64,000 nt of DNA from contig NC_089447.1 in NCBI RefSeq assembly GCF_026210795.1, positions 684,501 through 748,500 on the forward strand, written 5' to 3'. Below the pieces are notes generated by a model. The model was given only the letters and a program-made list of their open reading frames with translations. It was not told the origin of the DNA and searched no databases. This DNA is from Rhizophagus irregularis (taxonomy: Eukaryota > Glomeromycota > Glomeromycetes > Glomerales > Glomeraceae). Below are positions 10,630 to 22,771 of the stretch, one piece after another. Made by a program: the position numbers and the translations under genes. Each line of letters starts with the position of its first letter. Position 1 is the first letter of the stretch.

Positions 10630-12864
10630 ACTTTGAAATTAATTATCATAGGATCATATTATTCATTATTTATCAGTATTTCTGTTTTTCAAACTATATT
10701 TAAATCGATGTTATGTATTGATAACACAATTTATCAAAACCGGTAACATCTGAAACTAAATTCCTCATAATTATATATTATGAAAAAAATCGATTTTTCA
10801 TGATAAAAGATAATTTAAAAATCTACAGAAAAACCATAATAATGTTAACACTATAATTAAGTTATTAGACATTTTTTTTAAAAAAAAGAGTTGTAATGAT
10901 AATATATAAGGTTTTAGTACATAAGATTTGGTTTATAGTATATAGAAACGTTTCTTAAAAAAGCTGATCATTCAAGTCCGTATATTAATATTATTATTGC
11001 ACGAGTATTACACTTGATAAATAGAATGATGTGCCACGAAGTGCCACATAATACCATTAACAAGCACGCCACTAGCACGCTCGTAATATATGAAATTGCC
11101 AAGATTAAAAAAACTTATTCTTTGTATTTCTTTTTTGATCTTTTCTGCTATTAAAAAAAAAAAAATACATTGGAATTTAGAAATGAGAACAGACCAGTAA
11201 TATTGGCTTTTATAAAAGTAAGAGGTTAAAAATAAATAAATAAACAAATAATAAATAAAATAACATTTCTCACTTCATAAATGGATGAATAGAAAAACAA
11301 TGGCTTAATGAATTTACCGAGCTTAAATTTTCGGGGCCGGACGATTTTTCCAGCAAGCGAATAAATTCTGACTGAAATTATCTATAAAAGGAAATCTACA
11401 TGATTACTGATTTACCCGTACCTTTTATGTATATATGAATAAATGATAAAAAGAATAATTACTGTAAGTAATGTTAACATAAGGTCAATATAAGTAGAGT
11501 TAATTTTGAAAGTCTATTATCTATAAAAATAATTTTATTCTTTTAAAGAAAAAAGAATTTAGGAATCTTTTTTTTTCTTTCTTCATCTAAATCAGAAATA
11601 TATATATATTAAATGATTATTTTTTATTGTTTCGTAGAACAAAATAAACGAGGGGTTGAATACAATAATGCAAGCTATCATTAAGCTTATAAAAAAACAT
11701 CTCAGATCAACAAATATTTGATGCACAATTTACGAAAATGGTCTTTTTTCTCAGCCATTATTGATCTCTCGTTTATGGCATATCTGTTAACTATTAATAG
11801 GCAATAAACTATTTATCGTAAATAAATATATTCCCGACTTCACACGTTTGATAAAGTAAAGTCCTTAAAAACTAGTTACCTTCCCGCCATTGCATGTAAC
11901 TAATCTCGAGCTCTTTATTTTTTGCATTTGAGTACAACTATTTCCATATTTATTATATCTATTTCACTTCCGTATTTTATTGTTTCATGGTCATGGTAAC
12001 AGAAAAATGCAGCTGCTCCTATTGCAAATACAACTAGTAAGAGAAATAAAATGGTGATTATGTTTTAGATTTTCTGATCTTGGTTAGCATGATATCATTA
12101 TCATATTTAAAAAAAATAATAATGGAAGAACTTATATAAAAGGAATGCGTCCAGTTACCGGAGTCAACTCCTTATCATTTCGAATAAGGATAACTCCACT
12201 TATGAACTTTGTGCAATGACATCATTATTAAGATATTCATTTCCTGAAATAAGCAAGATAATTTAACATGCTGTGTGACATCAATTATATGCTCTTGTTT
12301 TAACAGTTAAACCAGTGTTAGACCGCTCCTCGTGTATTTCACATGCATTGACCATTTAATATAATATTCTCTAAAGGTAACGTAAATAATAAAATTGCGC
12401 AAAAATGTATGCAACTTTTTTTGTAGAGCGGACTACCTTTTACGAATTAGCAGCTATTGTAACTTAGTATATTTTAATTTTATAAACGAATAGAGAATAA
12501 TTCATATATTATTTTTAATTCATGCAATCGTGAATATGGAATAAAAAAACACGGTTTTTGCATTATAATGAACCCTAAAAAACAATGATTGTCATCATCG
12601 TGATTGCTAGTAGATTAATAATCAGGTTTCTCCCTTTCTACTACGAAATGATCGGCGTTCATACTAAAAAAAATGTCATTTTTAGCGTCGATCATTTTAT
12701 GTAAAATAAGTGTAACACAAAGTAATAGTGATACATATTCTTTTGTGTCAAAATGAAAGATTTGTTTAGAAAAGTATGTGTGTATGCCATGTGAAATAAA
12801 TTGGTTAAAAGAAAATTTTGTAGACTGGATCAGCAAAAACGAACAAATTGATAAGAAATAAAAA
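10630..12864. other. Intergenic; nothing recognised
   Basis: AT-rich. Open frames at 11008-11247 and 12615-12836 (both minus) are composition-driven and show no domain, splice context or conserved pattern. No terminal repeats found. Confidence 0.4.
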
Positions 12865-13060
12865 TTAGGTATTAATGATTATAAAGATGTAATATTTCCA
12901 TATCTCCAGTTTAATGATATTAAAAGAATTAAGCAAAACAAAATATTCAGTAAAATAGAAGGATGGACCATAAAAATGAATATATAAGAAATAAAGCAAA
13001 AATTAAATACTTAGTTAATTCACAAAATATCGCCAATGAATTTTAAGTGAGGTATATAAA
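12865..13060 (+). pseudogene. Ancient kinase N-lobe fragment
   Basis: One frame reads FPYLQFNDIKRI followed by FSKIEGWTIKMN. After a shift, another reads KYLVNSQNIANEF and then a GTGAGGTATAT-like exon end. The order matches the IPYxxFxxIxxI...F.KIYxAxWxxGW...VALKxLxNSxNIxxEF segment of the glomeromycotan kinase family, as in the copy at 3540-5329. The glycine loop is partly deleted and there are several stops. It is a short dead fragment, identified by pattern only. Confidence 0.5.
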
Positions 13061-13132
13061 TTTAATTTCAAATACGTAATATTAAATTAACTGCGTCTCA
13101 AATTTCGCGAGAATAAATCTGATTAAGTAAAC

Positions 13133-13692
13133 TTATTTGACATAACCTCGATAGTGTAAAGCTGTGGTACAACAATCTACGTCACCAATTTTACCAAAAT
13201 CACATTTCCAATATACTGTAACCCAAACATCAAACCAAGTCCCTCCTGGAGGCGTATCAATAGTATATGGCCAGTTAGATGTAAATGGATCAACAGTATT
13301 AGGACCTTCACCTTTACATTCACAGCCATTAACGAAATGTGGGTTGTGCAGAAATCTATATTTGCCGCCAGCATCATCATTCATGGTAAAGTGGCCGAAT
13401 GCTTGTGAATGGGAACCATCATTACTTTTAACCGTGATACTGAGACTCTTATTTGATAACATATTGGCATCAGTTATTGAAAAAGTATCACATTCTATAA
13501 AAAAAAAAGGATTATTTCTTTTTTACTCGAATAATAATAATAAATTAGAAATTGTTTGAAAATTAACATACTACAAACATCTTTGTCACAACCATAAAGA
13601 CCAGCAGGATGACATCCGTAAGTTTTTTCAAAATGTATAAGGAAAAAAAATACAAACAAAGTAAATGTAATAATAAAGGATTTCTGATTCAT
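13133..13692 (-). CDS. Small secreted cysteine-rich protein, two exons (160 aa)
   Basis: Exon 1 is 13692-13572 and exon 2 is 13494-13133; the 77-nt intron has donor GTATGT and acceptor TATAG. Joining them keeps the frame and gives 160 residues. The start Met is followed by a classic signal peptide: polar MNQKS, a hydrophobic core rich in Phe/Leu/Ile to about residue 20, and likely cleavage near residue 26 just before CHPAGLYGC. The mature part is about 134 residues with nine or more cysteines (C..C..CxC near its start, GCEC in the middle, WKC and DCC near the end), which suggests disulfide bonding outside the cell. No family was recognised. In a plant-symbiotic fungus such proteins are candidate effectors or surface proteins, but that role is inference. 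There is no neighbouring gene on either side for several hundred bases. Confidence 0.8.
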
Positions 13693-14141
13693 GATGAATT
13701 ATTGAAATATTATTGATGTTATCTATGTCGATATTTATATTCTTGCTTAAAAAAAATCTTTTCTCATTTACAATCATAATGTATAGATTTTTGTGGTTTA
13801 ATCCGTTAATCCATCGTGATTTCATGTACAAATATAAAAACTAGAGAATAACAAAAAACCTCAATTTGGATTAAAAAAGTGGTGCTCCGAGACGATCGAA
13901 TCAACCCGGTTATTTGACCCGATTTGGGTATATCAGACATCGGAAATTTCATGATACTTGTCGATCACTATTCAAAATAATTTTACATAGCCCATCATCG
14001 AATATTTCACCCTTGAGCCCGTGTGATACACAAGCTACACAAATAATCCTTTATTTAGTAATACAAAATAACAACAACTCGAGTAATAAATATAATGCTT
14101 GGTTATAATTTCCAATCTAATAAAAATAGAATAAATGTATT
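13693..14141. other. Upstream region of the secreted-protein gene
   Basis: AT-rich sequence containing the presumed promoter of the minus-strand gene. A slightly GC-richer patch at 13880-14040 has no recognisable gene. Confidence 0.35.
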
Positions 14142-14451
14142 TGTAACAGCCTGTTACATATCTTATTTGTAACATCATTTTTTTTTTTTTAATAATAAAT
14201 TTAGTATGTAGTTTACAAATAAAATTTTTATATGCAAAATTTAATTTGGAAAACTTTTACTTAATGTACTTAAGACAGTTTCATAGACAAAATTTCAAGT
14301 TATAAGCAGTTTCTTGAAATTTTTTAAAAAATTCTTTTGTCTTGGTTACACGACTGATCTTTTTGTTTTTGTTTACATTTCGCCTGATCTTAAATTTTAA
14401 TTGGATAAAATTGGGGGTTGTTACAAATAAGACGCGTAACAGGATGTTACA
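14142..14451. mobile_element. Foldback element with 33-bp inverted arms
   Basis: TGTAACAGCCTGTTACATAT at 14142, continuing to 14174, is the inverse of 14419-14451 with only about four mismatches. Each arm itself contains TGTAAC/GTTACA mini-palindromes, and more such words occur up to 14560. No unequivocal target duplication. The 240-bp centre is AT-rich and non-coding. It may extend beyond these borders. Confidence 0.55.
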
Positions 14452-17400
14452 ATTAGATTTATCCATAAAAATATTCCTTGAATATATAACTAAAAAAATA
14501 CAATGTGTAACCGTAACGTTTAGACTAGCATGTATAAATAGTTTAAATTGTGTAACTTGAAATCCGCGTAATTTACATAAAAAAATTCGGATATTCAAAA
14601 AAATTGAAAGTATTTTATTATGAAACTTTAAAGAAAACTTTATTAATTTATTATTTTTAAAAAAGAAAATATTTCATAAATTTATTAATTTACCGCCTAT
14701 CTACAAAATAAATCGCTTCTCTAAAAACATTGTATGTTTATTGTGATCTTTCCAAGTGCGTGGATTTGTAATCTGTCTTTCATACTTATTAATATCAGTT
14801 ATTAAACTTTTAATTCCCTTAAAACTTGTCTGATTCTTCTACAATTTTCAATGCTTGACATGTTAGTATTAATTTGTAATCTTTAAAAAGTGCATTTGTT
14901 ATATTGATTAAAATGCATTATCTAAAAAAAAAAGAACAAAAAAAGGTTTATTTTTGTTATTATCAATATGATAATATAAATATTAGTTACCTCTATTTGA
15001 ATTAGAAGGTGAATTTTGTATTGATTCTTCGCTTGGTAAGGATATATATTACTATTAGTCTATTACAAGTTTTAAATTGCCGAGAATGAAAGCTTCTAGA
15101 GGTAAATTTTTTCGACATTTTTTACATTATTGTAAATTACCAATAGTTACAATATCCATATTGAAAGTGAAAAAGTTAAACTTTAATAAAAGTTTATTAA
15201 TTTATGTAAATTACGTACAGTAACTCTTTAATCACAATCATGTGATTTGTGATGATCACATGATTTACGCAGTATTTTTGGGTAGTTAGTAAAAACAGCA
15301 AATAAACGTAAAGACTAAATTATCATTTTCTAAAATTTTTCAATTAAAATCATTTGCAATATCATGGGATTTCGTAACTTTCGTTATTGGCAATCTTTGA
15401 GTTATAATATGATTCAGTATGACGCCAAATTTACATACAAACTATATAATCCTTATCTTGAATGTAAAATTCTGTTATTTTTTGACAGTTCTAAGTAATC
15501 TGAGCCAATAAGGATTGATTAAGACAGCAATTGATTAGTACTGTGTAAACATTAATTCTATAATCTATAAACTACTTAATATTTAATTTGTGTTCTATTA
15601 TAAATGTACACTGATTAAAAAATCAAAAAAAGTTGATTTTTCGTTTTCCCTTTCCCTTCGTTTTCCCTTCCCTTTCGCTTTTCCCTTTCTCTTCGTTTTC
15701 TTTTCCCCTTCCCCCGATCAATATTGCTCAACGTGGTGATCAGATGACAACAAGTTTTTAAAAGACTTGGCTAAGTCAGCAACAAATAGTGAGCAATGTC
15801 CTAACATTAATATAATTAAAAAACGACTTTTAATAGAGTTATCGATATTTTTCTGAAAAGAGTTCATAATGATAATTAGTTTCGCTTCTGTAAGTTATAA
15901 CTCTGGGATCATTTTGGGAAAATATTTAAAAATCATTTTTAGCATCACTGATAAAAAAAAAAAAATTTATAATCTACTAGTAAAAACCATAAAATTTAAA
16001 TAGTAAAATTCGGTATAAGTTAATATATAATTGTGAATATACAGAAGTATATGTTGCTATTTGATTGTTCATTTACCAAAAGTCCGGTAAAATTTCAAGC
16101 ATTAAAAATACTTTTCTAAATTCTAAGAGCTGAAAAACTAAATTTAAAAAAAAAACGAATTTTAATAATTAAAGATACCTCGTCAGACCGCAGAAGGATA
16201 AAAGCTTATTGGATTCGTAATTTCATGTCTGCAACCGCTAACGTCATCCTAATTAGTATAACCTTAATAACGTGATAATTTTGAAAATGTTACACGGAAT
16301 CTTGATATTTTTCTAAATATGACGTCATGTATATAATGACCGAATGACGTGTATTTTAAACATACGATTTATATCTTACTCATCATGAAACATTACGATT
16401 TAAGTAATACATGATTAAAATACATAAAATAGCTATTTTTCTCTTTATTCACTTTAACCCTCTTTCCTTTTTCTTTCTCGTTTTCTTTTTCTTTTATTTT
16501 TTTTTGTTAAGTATGGTAAGAGGTAAGGTACAACCAACTCCGTATCACATTTTAAAACCGACCGACGCCACGTTGAAAAAGTTGAAAAAAACCGTTAAAA
16601 GTTAAAACCATACTTAAACAAATTTTTAATGAAATTTGAATAGAGAAACCTGTGTTTATTGCTCGAACGACTTTCCCACATTACGTATATATACGTACGT
16701 ATTTTATGTATGTATGTACATAGTATGTATTGTGTATATATGTAAACCAAATAATTAGATGGGGGGATGAGAAAGCTTATTTTTGATTTTACAAAAATAA
16801 TTTCTTTCTTGTTCTGATGCGCTTGTGCATTTGTTTTATTTGTTTTGGTTTTTACGTCTTTTATAATTTCTTTCTTATCTTTCTTGTTGTTTTGATGTGC
16901 TTGCGCATAAGTAGTTGTATCTGGGGCCAGAACATAACTAAAAAAACACAGTTTTCATGTAGAAATCAAAGAAAAATGGTTAAATTGTGTTATGTTGTTA
17001 TATATTCTATATGTCCGAACTTCTCTGCTCAAATTTTTGTTCTTAACAACCCAAATAATATTTTTTTTTTAAACCCTATTAATTATAAACTGGTTGTAAA
17101 TTTTGAGGTAAGTGGTTTTTTTTTTACCTGAACGAAGCTTGTCACCTCTACGTGGTGTTCAGGAGAAACAGTTGTAGGTTAATCTACCATACATCTGGCC
17201 AAGAGCAAGCATTATTTTATTTTACATATTTTTAGATTTTTTTTACGCCATTTTGTATTGAATATCACGTAAAAATATTTATTATATTTAATCGAAATCA
17301 TTTTAAAAGAAATGTTAAATTCACTTTCTATTATTAAAGAATATGTTTTAAATACAACTATCAGAAAAAAAAACTACTTTCACTTTTAAATTAAATTTCA

Positions 17401-18057
17401 AAGATTTGTAACTCTATTTTTTATAAAAAAATAAAATAATAAAATAATAATAATTATTGAAAAGGTTTAAGAATATTTAGAATTTTCAATGAAAAAATTT
17501 AATTTTTTTTTGCATTTGTAACTACTCTATATTAAGTTTTAACATATATACGGTACTTTGTAATTTTAAATTCCTAATAATACCCATTTTCTTATAATTT
17601 TAAATCATTATTTTCATGTAATGTATCCTTATTCAATCATCACCGGATCACGAATTAATCCTTTTTATTCTCTTTCCTAGATATTTTGGAATTACCAAAT
17701 CAATATAACTAATTTATATAGTAGTATTATATTAGTAAAAGCCTATCCTAGAATAAGCGGTGAAATAGGAGGTGTAAGTGTGTAACATACGTAAATTTCT
17801 GAACCCTGATCAACTTAATGTGAGCATAACCTTCTTATTCATGTATGGGTGTGCGGAAATGTGTGAAGATGCATAATTTGCGAAATTGAAAATTATTTTC
17901 CTCTTTATACTAAATAATAATTAATTCATGGGCGTTAAAGACGATACGCACTATTTTCACATGTATCATATAAAGTATTAAGTGATTGTATTTGCATGAA
18001 GAGAACAAGGAAAAAAACAAATTTGTTAATTGCTATAAAATAAATTGCCTTTTTTTT
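14452..18057. other. Long intergenic stretch with simple repeats
   Basis: No supported gene. It holds a pyrimidine-strand minisatellite at about 15646-15718 (CGTTTTCCCTTTCCCTT-like units), a TACG/TATG microsatellite at about 16681-16745, and the inverted dispersed-repeat arm at 15213-15305. A frame at 16514-16605 reads MVRGKVQPTPYHILKPTDAT..., a plausible-looking but unsupported 30-aa peptide. A hydrophobic frame at 16817-17131 is probably composition-driven. Confidence 0.4.
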
Positions 18058-18830
18058 TGTTTTTTGTCCTATTGTTTGAATGAGCCTCCTTTTTACACGT
18101 GTCACATCAACTTTTGTGTCACCTTAATCTTTAGACAATTGTTTTACCGTCTGCAATGACTTGTATTCTTACACGACTATGTGATCAATTGTGAAAATTT
18201 TTCTTGTGTCGTCTCAAATCTTGTATTACCTTAATCTATTAATTTCTGTTTCATGTGTCACTTTAATTTTTTTTTTTTACATTTAATATACTTACATGTC
18301 ATGTTTAATTATGAAATTTTTTTTTGTTCCCTTTAACCTTTTTATTTTATTTACCGTTAATGTTGTATCGCCTTAATCTCTTACCCTTTGTTGTTTCTTG
18401 CATGTCTATATGGTCATTGCGGAATATTTTTCATGTGTCACCTCAATTTTTGTGTTACCTTAATAATTGTTTGTCGTCTGCAATAACTTGTATTCTTACA
18501 TGTCTATATGATCAATTATGGAAATTTTTTCATGTACCGTATCTCCTCAAATCTTGTGTCACCTTAATCTCTTACCTTTTATTGTTTTGCATGTTTAGTT
18601 CGTGTGTCACCTCAATTTTTTGTGTCGCCTTAGTCTTTTGTTTAATTATTCTTTCATGTCATTATCAATTGCGGAACTTTGTTTTGTCACCCTTAATCCT
18701 TTTATTTTATGTGTCACATCAAATTTTGTGCCACCTTAACCTTTTTATTTTCTTACCTTTTATTGTTTTATATGATTATTGCGAAATCTTCGCCTCAAAT
18801 TTTTGTATCACTTAAAAATCTTTTATTTAA
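18058..18830. repeat. Degenerate minisatellite directly upstream of an Asn/Gln-rich gene
   Basis: A unit of roughly 100-120 bp recurs about six or seven times. Its landmarks are TGTGTCACCTCAA, TTTTGTGTCACCTTAATCT, TTACCTTTTATTGTTTT, GCATGTCTATATGATCAATT and TGCGGAAATTTTTCATG. Units differ by indels and substitutions, so this is old. A 163-codon open frame runs through it (18324-18815), but its hydrophobic repeated translation follows from the repeat. The array ends about 125 bp before the next ATG and may lie within promoter or 5' leader. Confidence 0.75.
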
Positions 18831-18953
18831 GATTACAAATTAGTACTTTTATTCTTAAAATTTTATAAAAAAAAATACTTTTTTTTTACCTTTATTATTA
18901 TTTAATACAATCTTTGCCTTTAACGATACCAAATTAAAGAACCATTATAAAAT

Positions 18954-20162
18954 ATGAATGCTGCGGCTACTGTGCCAATGATACAACCTATCACACAAAA
19001 TAATGGTATACAAATGAATCAAATGAATGAATTTAAATTTTTTCATTATGCACCAAATGATGGTAAATTTTATCATATAACTTGTCAAATTATTTTACAA
19101 GGCTCTGTTTTCTTGGATGATCGCAATTATGATCATGGATTCTTTTATAATATTAATCCTACAGGAAATTATTATGTCACATGTAAAATACTTCCATATT
19201 CTTTGATAGTAAATATATTGAACAAAAATATATATGGAATAGATATTGGCATAAATGATTTGGAACGAAAAGAATTATTATCCTTGAATCAAAAATTGAA
19301 TTTGGAACAAGACTTGAAACAAATTCTTCATTTTCATCTTGTACAAAATCATATTCTTGATAGTGAGATTACCGATCGTAACTTAAATTCTTCTTACGGA
19401 CATAATACACAGACAATTTCGATAACTGATAGTCAAGATAATTTTGATAATAACTTTTCTCAACAAACTGGAGTCGAATATTATAATAATAATGTCACTA
19501 ATCCACGACAACAAGTTGATTTCAATAATATACCACAACATATTCCCAAAGAACTAGTTTATAATGGAAATATAAATTCATTTAATGGAAATATTGGAAA
19601 TAATGTAATGATAACACAAGCGACTACCGATAGTCAAAACAATGATTTTCCCTTTTCAACATCCGTGACGCCACAAAATATAATTTCTTATCACGTAACC
19701 AATTCACAACAAATAATTGATTTCGATAATATTCCACGGCAAATTACTGATAGAGATACAAATTTATTTCACGGAAATATCATGAATAATACACTCTCTA
19801 CACAACCTGTTTCGACAATAGATATTGATCAAAACTACGATAATGGTCACCAGAATGTAAATGGAACTAGAGTTTTTGCTTACACACAACAACAAGTTGA
19901 TTATAGAGACACAGATAATGGAAACATTGGGAATAATGTAACGACAATACAATCTAATGGCTTGACATGCGATCACCAAGATTTAAATGATATTCACCAG
20001 GCTACTCAACCACATGTTAATCTCAATGATAATTATAGGGACACTGATTCGCATAACGGAAATATTGAGAATAATGTAATGACAATATGCGGTCACCAAG
20101 ATATAAATGATTTTCGATTACAGCAACAAGTTGATTCCAATCATATTCAACATCAACAATGA
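18954..20162 (+). CDS. Asn/Gln-rich family protein, copy 1 (402 aa)
   Basis: A single-exon gene of unrecognised family. Residues about 26-135 form the conserved part. They contain two similar halves: FFHYAPND..FYHITCQIIL (29-48) and FFYNINPT..YYVTCKILPY (63-82) running on to SLIVNILNKNIYG. Each half is centred on a [IV]TC motif. A charged helix-like stretch follows (LERKELLSLNQKLNLEQDLKQIL). From about residue 135 to the end the protein is low complexity, rich in Asn, Gln, Asp, Thr and Ser. It has recurring blocks (GNIGNNVMTxQA, xDSQNN, QQVDFNNIPQ, YRDTDSHNGNI, DHQDxND). No signal peptide or membrane segment is seen. The first Met fits the starts of the other copies (MNxxAA/MNTNVV). Function unknown; the Asn/Gln tail resembles prion-like assembly regions, which is inference only. 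Confidence 0.85.
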   Translation: MNAAATVPMIQPITQNNGIQMNQMNEFKFFHYAPNDGKFYHITCQIILQGSVFLDDRNYDHGFFYNINPTGNYYVTCKILPYSLIVNILNKNIYGIDIGINDLERKELLSLNQKLNLEQDLKQILHFHLVQNHILDSEITDRNLNSSYGHNTQTISITDSQDNFDNNFSQQTGVEYYNNNVTNPRQQVDFNNIPQHIPKELVYNGNINSFNGNIGNNVMITQATTDSQNNDFPFSTSVTPQNIISYHVTNSQQIIDFDNIPRQITDRDTNLFHGNIMNNTLSTQPVSTIDIDQNYDNGHQNVNGTRVFAYTQQQVDYRDTDNGNIGNNVTTIQSNGLTCDHQDLNDIHQATQPHVNLNDNYRDTDSHNGNIENNVMTICGHQDINDFRLQQQVDSNHIQHQQ

Positions 20163-20400
20163 AACCATTTTGATATGGATGCTTTTAGTTTATACTAGTT
20201 AAAATTAACGAAGTTGATAAAATAACTGAAAGATTATTAGTCTATGTTAATCAAAATAATTTATTTTATGTTTGAAAAAAGTAAGATAAATTTGAACAGG
20301 TATGCATATGATGAAAAGATAGATTACTTAATTATTAAGAATTAGCCAATTATGTTTGGTTAAAAGTTTTTTTATTATTTTTTTAATTCTATGATTTTTT
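20163..20400 (+). repeat. Shared 3' flank of the Asn/Gln-rich family (copy 1)
   Basis: The sequence after the stop codon is recognisably the same as 33935-34130, the reverse complement of 36420-36697, and 39690-39890. Common words are AATAATTTATTTTA, GTAAGATAAATTT, GAAAAGATA, ATTAAGAATTAG and TTTTTATT...TTTTTTAATTCTATGATTTTT. This shows that the genes were duplicated together with their 3' flanks. Confidence 0.75.
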
Positions 20401-22079
20401 AATTTATAGAATATTTTCTTTTATTATGAAATTATTTCCGATGTATGATTTTTGTAAATTTTTAACGCAAATTTTAATCACGTGATCACGTGGCTGCGCA
20501 AGGAGAATTTTTTTCATTAAAAAATCCAAGAAATAAATTGTTAGATTCTTGAGTTGGCCATTTTTCTAAATAATTGCCGACTTCTTTATTTTACTATTCA
20601 CTGTATATCATAAATATTGAGAACAATTGCGTGATACGAATATTGAATTGTCGGATGGTTGAACGAAATGGAACTTATTTAAATGAAAAATGTCAAATAG
20701 GTTGGTAACTAATTTAATCTTATATGAATATTAAAATATGAATTTTTGTCAATAAATCTCGACTAAAAATCTTGCTTTAACGTGCCCAGCTAAAAATACC
20801 GGATCGGCGGATGAATACGTACTACATACCTGCCTCATTAGCTTTCTAAAAAAAACCCAAAATAATTTAAAATATATTAATAAAATTCATTTAATGACAT
20901 AACTATAATTTTGCTAACTTCTATAGTTAATTTTGTATTTATTAGATGTTTCGCACATAGTTTTCCGTGAGAAAAAAAAGAGCTGAATAAGTGATTGATC
21001 GACATCCGTGTACGATTAAATCATATAGTTTAAAAGAGGAAACGTCTCTTTGATAACATTCACAATGAACCTTATTTTATAATTTATATATTAATAAAGT
21101 TATTCTTGTTCATTCTTGGTAATCCATTTTAAAAGTTGTTACATAGTAAGCAGATAAATTTTTTTTACTTACATGTGGAAAATTTATGGCTAAAGTATCA
21201 TTGCATGTATAAACGTCCTATTATTTTATATGGTTATGTACCAAATATGTGAGTGTAACTAATTAATTCTTTGTCAAATAACTTCACAATAATAGAATTT
21301 TTTATCTATCTTGAAATTTTCTTATAAGCCGAAAAATCCTTTTGATATTCCTAATAAACAAGTTGTATCAATCGTATCATTTTTTATCGATTTTGAACTT
21401 ATTCTATTATCACTATAGATAGAGTTATTCCACCTTAATTTATTAATTGATTTTACAGTACTTTCCTAGTAATAAACAAGTATACTTAACGGATCGTACT
21501 CAATGTTGAAAATTCAGACACATTATTCATAGAGTTTTGTGCAAAACCTATAAAGTCATATGTGCTCTTATATAATAGTAAGCGTCATAATGAAATATTG
21601 CGCCTATCTACATTCAACCACATGCGCGGAGATCCAATTTCTATCGATTAAACTTTATATGATCCCAACCCAAATCCCATTTAATTATAAAATGATTTAT
21701 TTTTTAATATATTTTTTGTACATTTAATTATTTGTAAGTATTATTCTATTAGACATTCATATCATTATCATATAATAATCTGTAATTTATTAATTATTGG
21801 GTTAAAGATATTACTTCTTATATATTAATAATTTAAATTTAAAATTAAAAATTAGAAACCAAGTCCTCTTTTGTTGAATACCAAGCCATTTTCTGTAAAA
21901 TATTTAGTTCTTTTATTAATCAAAATAGAAAAACAATTTATAAATTATTTAAAAATAAAATTCTAATCAATATAATATAAGCTATAGAGTTTTTCTAATT
22001 TATAATTAATTTATTATTTTTTATAGATATTATTTTATAGATAAATTTTTATTATTTTTTTTCTGTAAACTTTTGCAAA
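20401..22079. other. Intergenic, with a diverged flank repeat inside
   Basis: Apart from the repeat at 20930-21135 I recognise nothing coding. A CACGTGATCACGTG palindrome lies near 20480. A similar ATCATGTGATTATCGTGGCTACG word occurs at the corresponding place near copy 3 (about 36225-36250). Confidence 0.4.
20930..21135 (+). repeat. Diverged copy of the duplicated 'flank A' segment
   Basis: It matches the order of words at 38895-39270 and 46115-46490: TTTTGTATTxATTAGAT, CGCA...GTxTTCxGxGAGA, AGCTGAATAAGTGATTGATCGAC, TTTGATAA, TTCACAATGA and TATTCTTGT. More diverged and shortened than those two, so it is an older copy. Confidence 0.7.
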
Positions 22080-22275
22080 AAAAATATAAGAACCAACTTT
22101 TTAATGTTGTATCACCTTATAATGGAAAAATTTTATAATAAAAAAAAAATATTTTTTTTTATTAATAATGAAGAGATTTATATAATGGAAAAATAATATT
22201 TTTATAATGAAAAAAAAAAATCTTTTTATAAAATGAAGAAAAAAAAATTTTTATAATGAAAAATTTTTTTATAAC
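22080..22275. repeat. Low-complexity ATAATGAAAAAATTTTT repeats
   Basis: Irregular repeats of ATAATGGAAAAAT/ATAATGAAAAATTTTTT with long A and T runs. No gene. Confidence 0.6.
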
Positions 22276-22382
22276 TAGCAGTAGTAATCTATTTGCATAG
22301 TACCAAGTCATTTTTAAATAAAATATAAGTAAATTTTAAGAAAAGTAAGAAAAAAGTAAAAGATATATTTTATATTATAAAT

Positions 22383-22771
22383 CCCTATGAAAAAAAATTT
22401 CTTTAAAATATACTTAAAATGTACTTATATATTTTAAAATATATCTAAAATGTACTTAAAATTTTTAAATGTACTTAAAATATACTTAAAATTGCAATTT
22501 TAAGTACATTTAAAGTATAAAATTTTATACTTAAATTACATTTAAAATATACTTAATTGCAATTTAAATATAATTTAAGTATAATTTAAGTGCAAAATTT
22601 TATACTTTAAATATACTTAAAATTGCAATTTTAAGTATATTTTAAGTATATTTTAAAATGTTAAGTATATTTTAGGTATATTTTAAAATATATAAGTATA
22701 TTTTAAGTATATTTTAAAAAAATACATAAGTATATTTTAAGTACATTTTAAAGAATTTTTTTTTTATAGGG
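22383..22771. mobile_element. Foldback element of TACTTAAAATATAC repeats
   Basis: The ends CCCTATGAAAAAAAATTTC... and ...GAATTTTTTTTTTATAGGG are inverted. The left half is filled with (A)TACTTAAAAT(A/G)T repeats and the right half with the inverse TAAGTATATTTT. The whole 389 bp can fold into one long imperfect hairpin around AATTGCAATT words. Short AAT flanks occur on both sides, but the target duplication is uncertain. Non-coding. Confidence 0.65.

Noticed and set aside
16411-17131. Two plus-strand frames (64 and 104 codons)
   Set aside because: Largely Phe/Leu from T-rich DNA. The MVRGKVQPTPYH part is intriguing but has no independent support.
18324-18815. 163-codon open frame on the plus strand
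   Set aside because: It lies wholly inside the degenerate minisatellite; the hydrophobic, Cys/Leu/Phe-rich translation repeats with the DNA units and has no independent coding signal.
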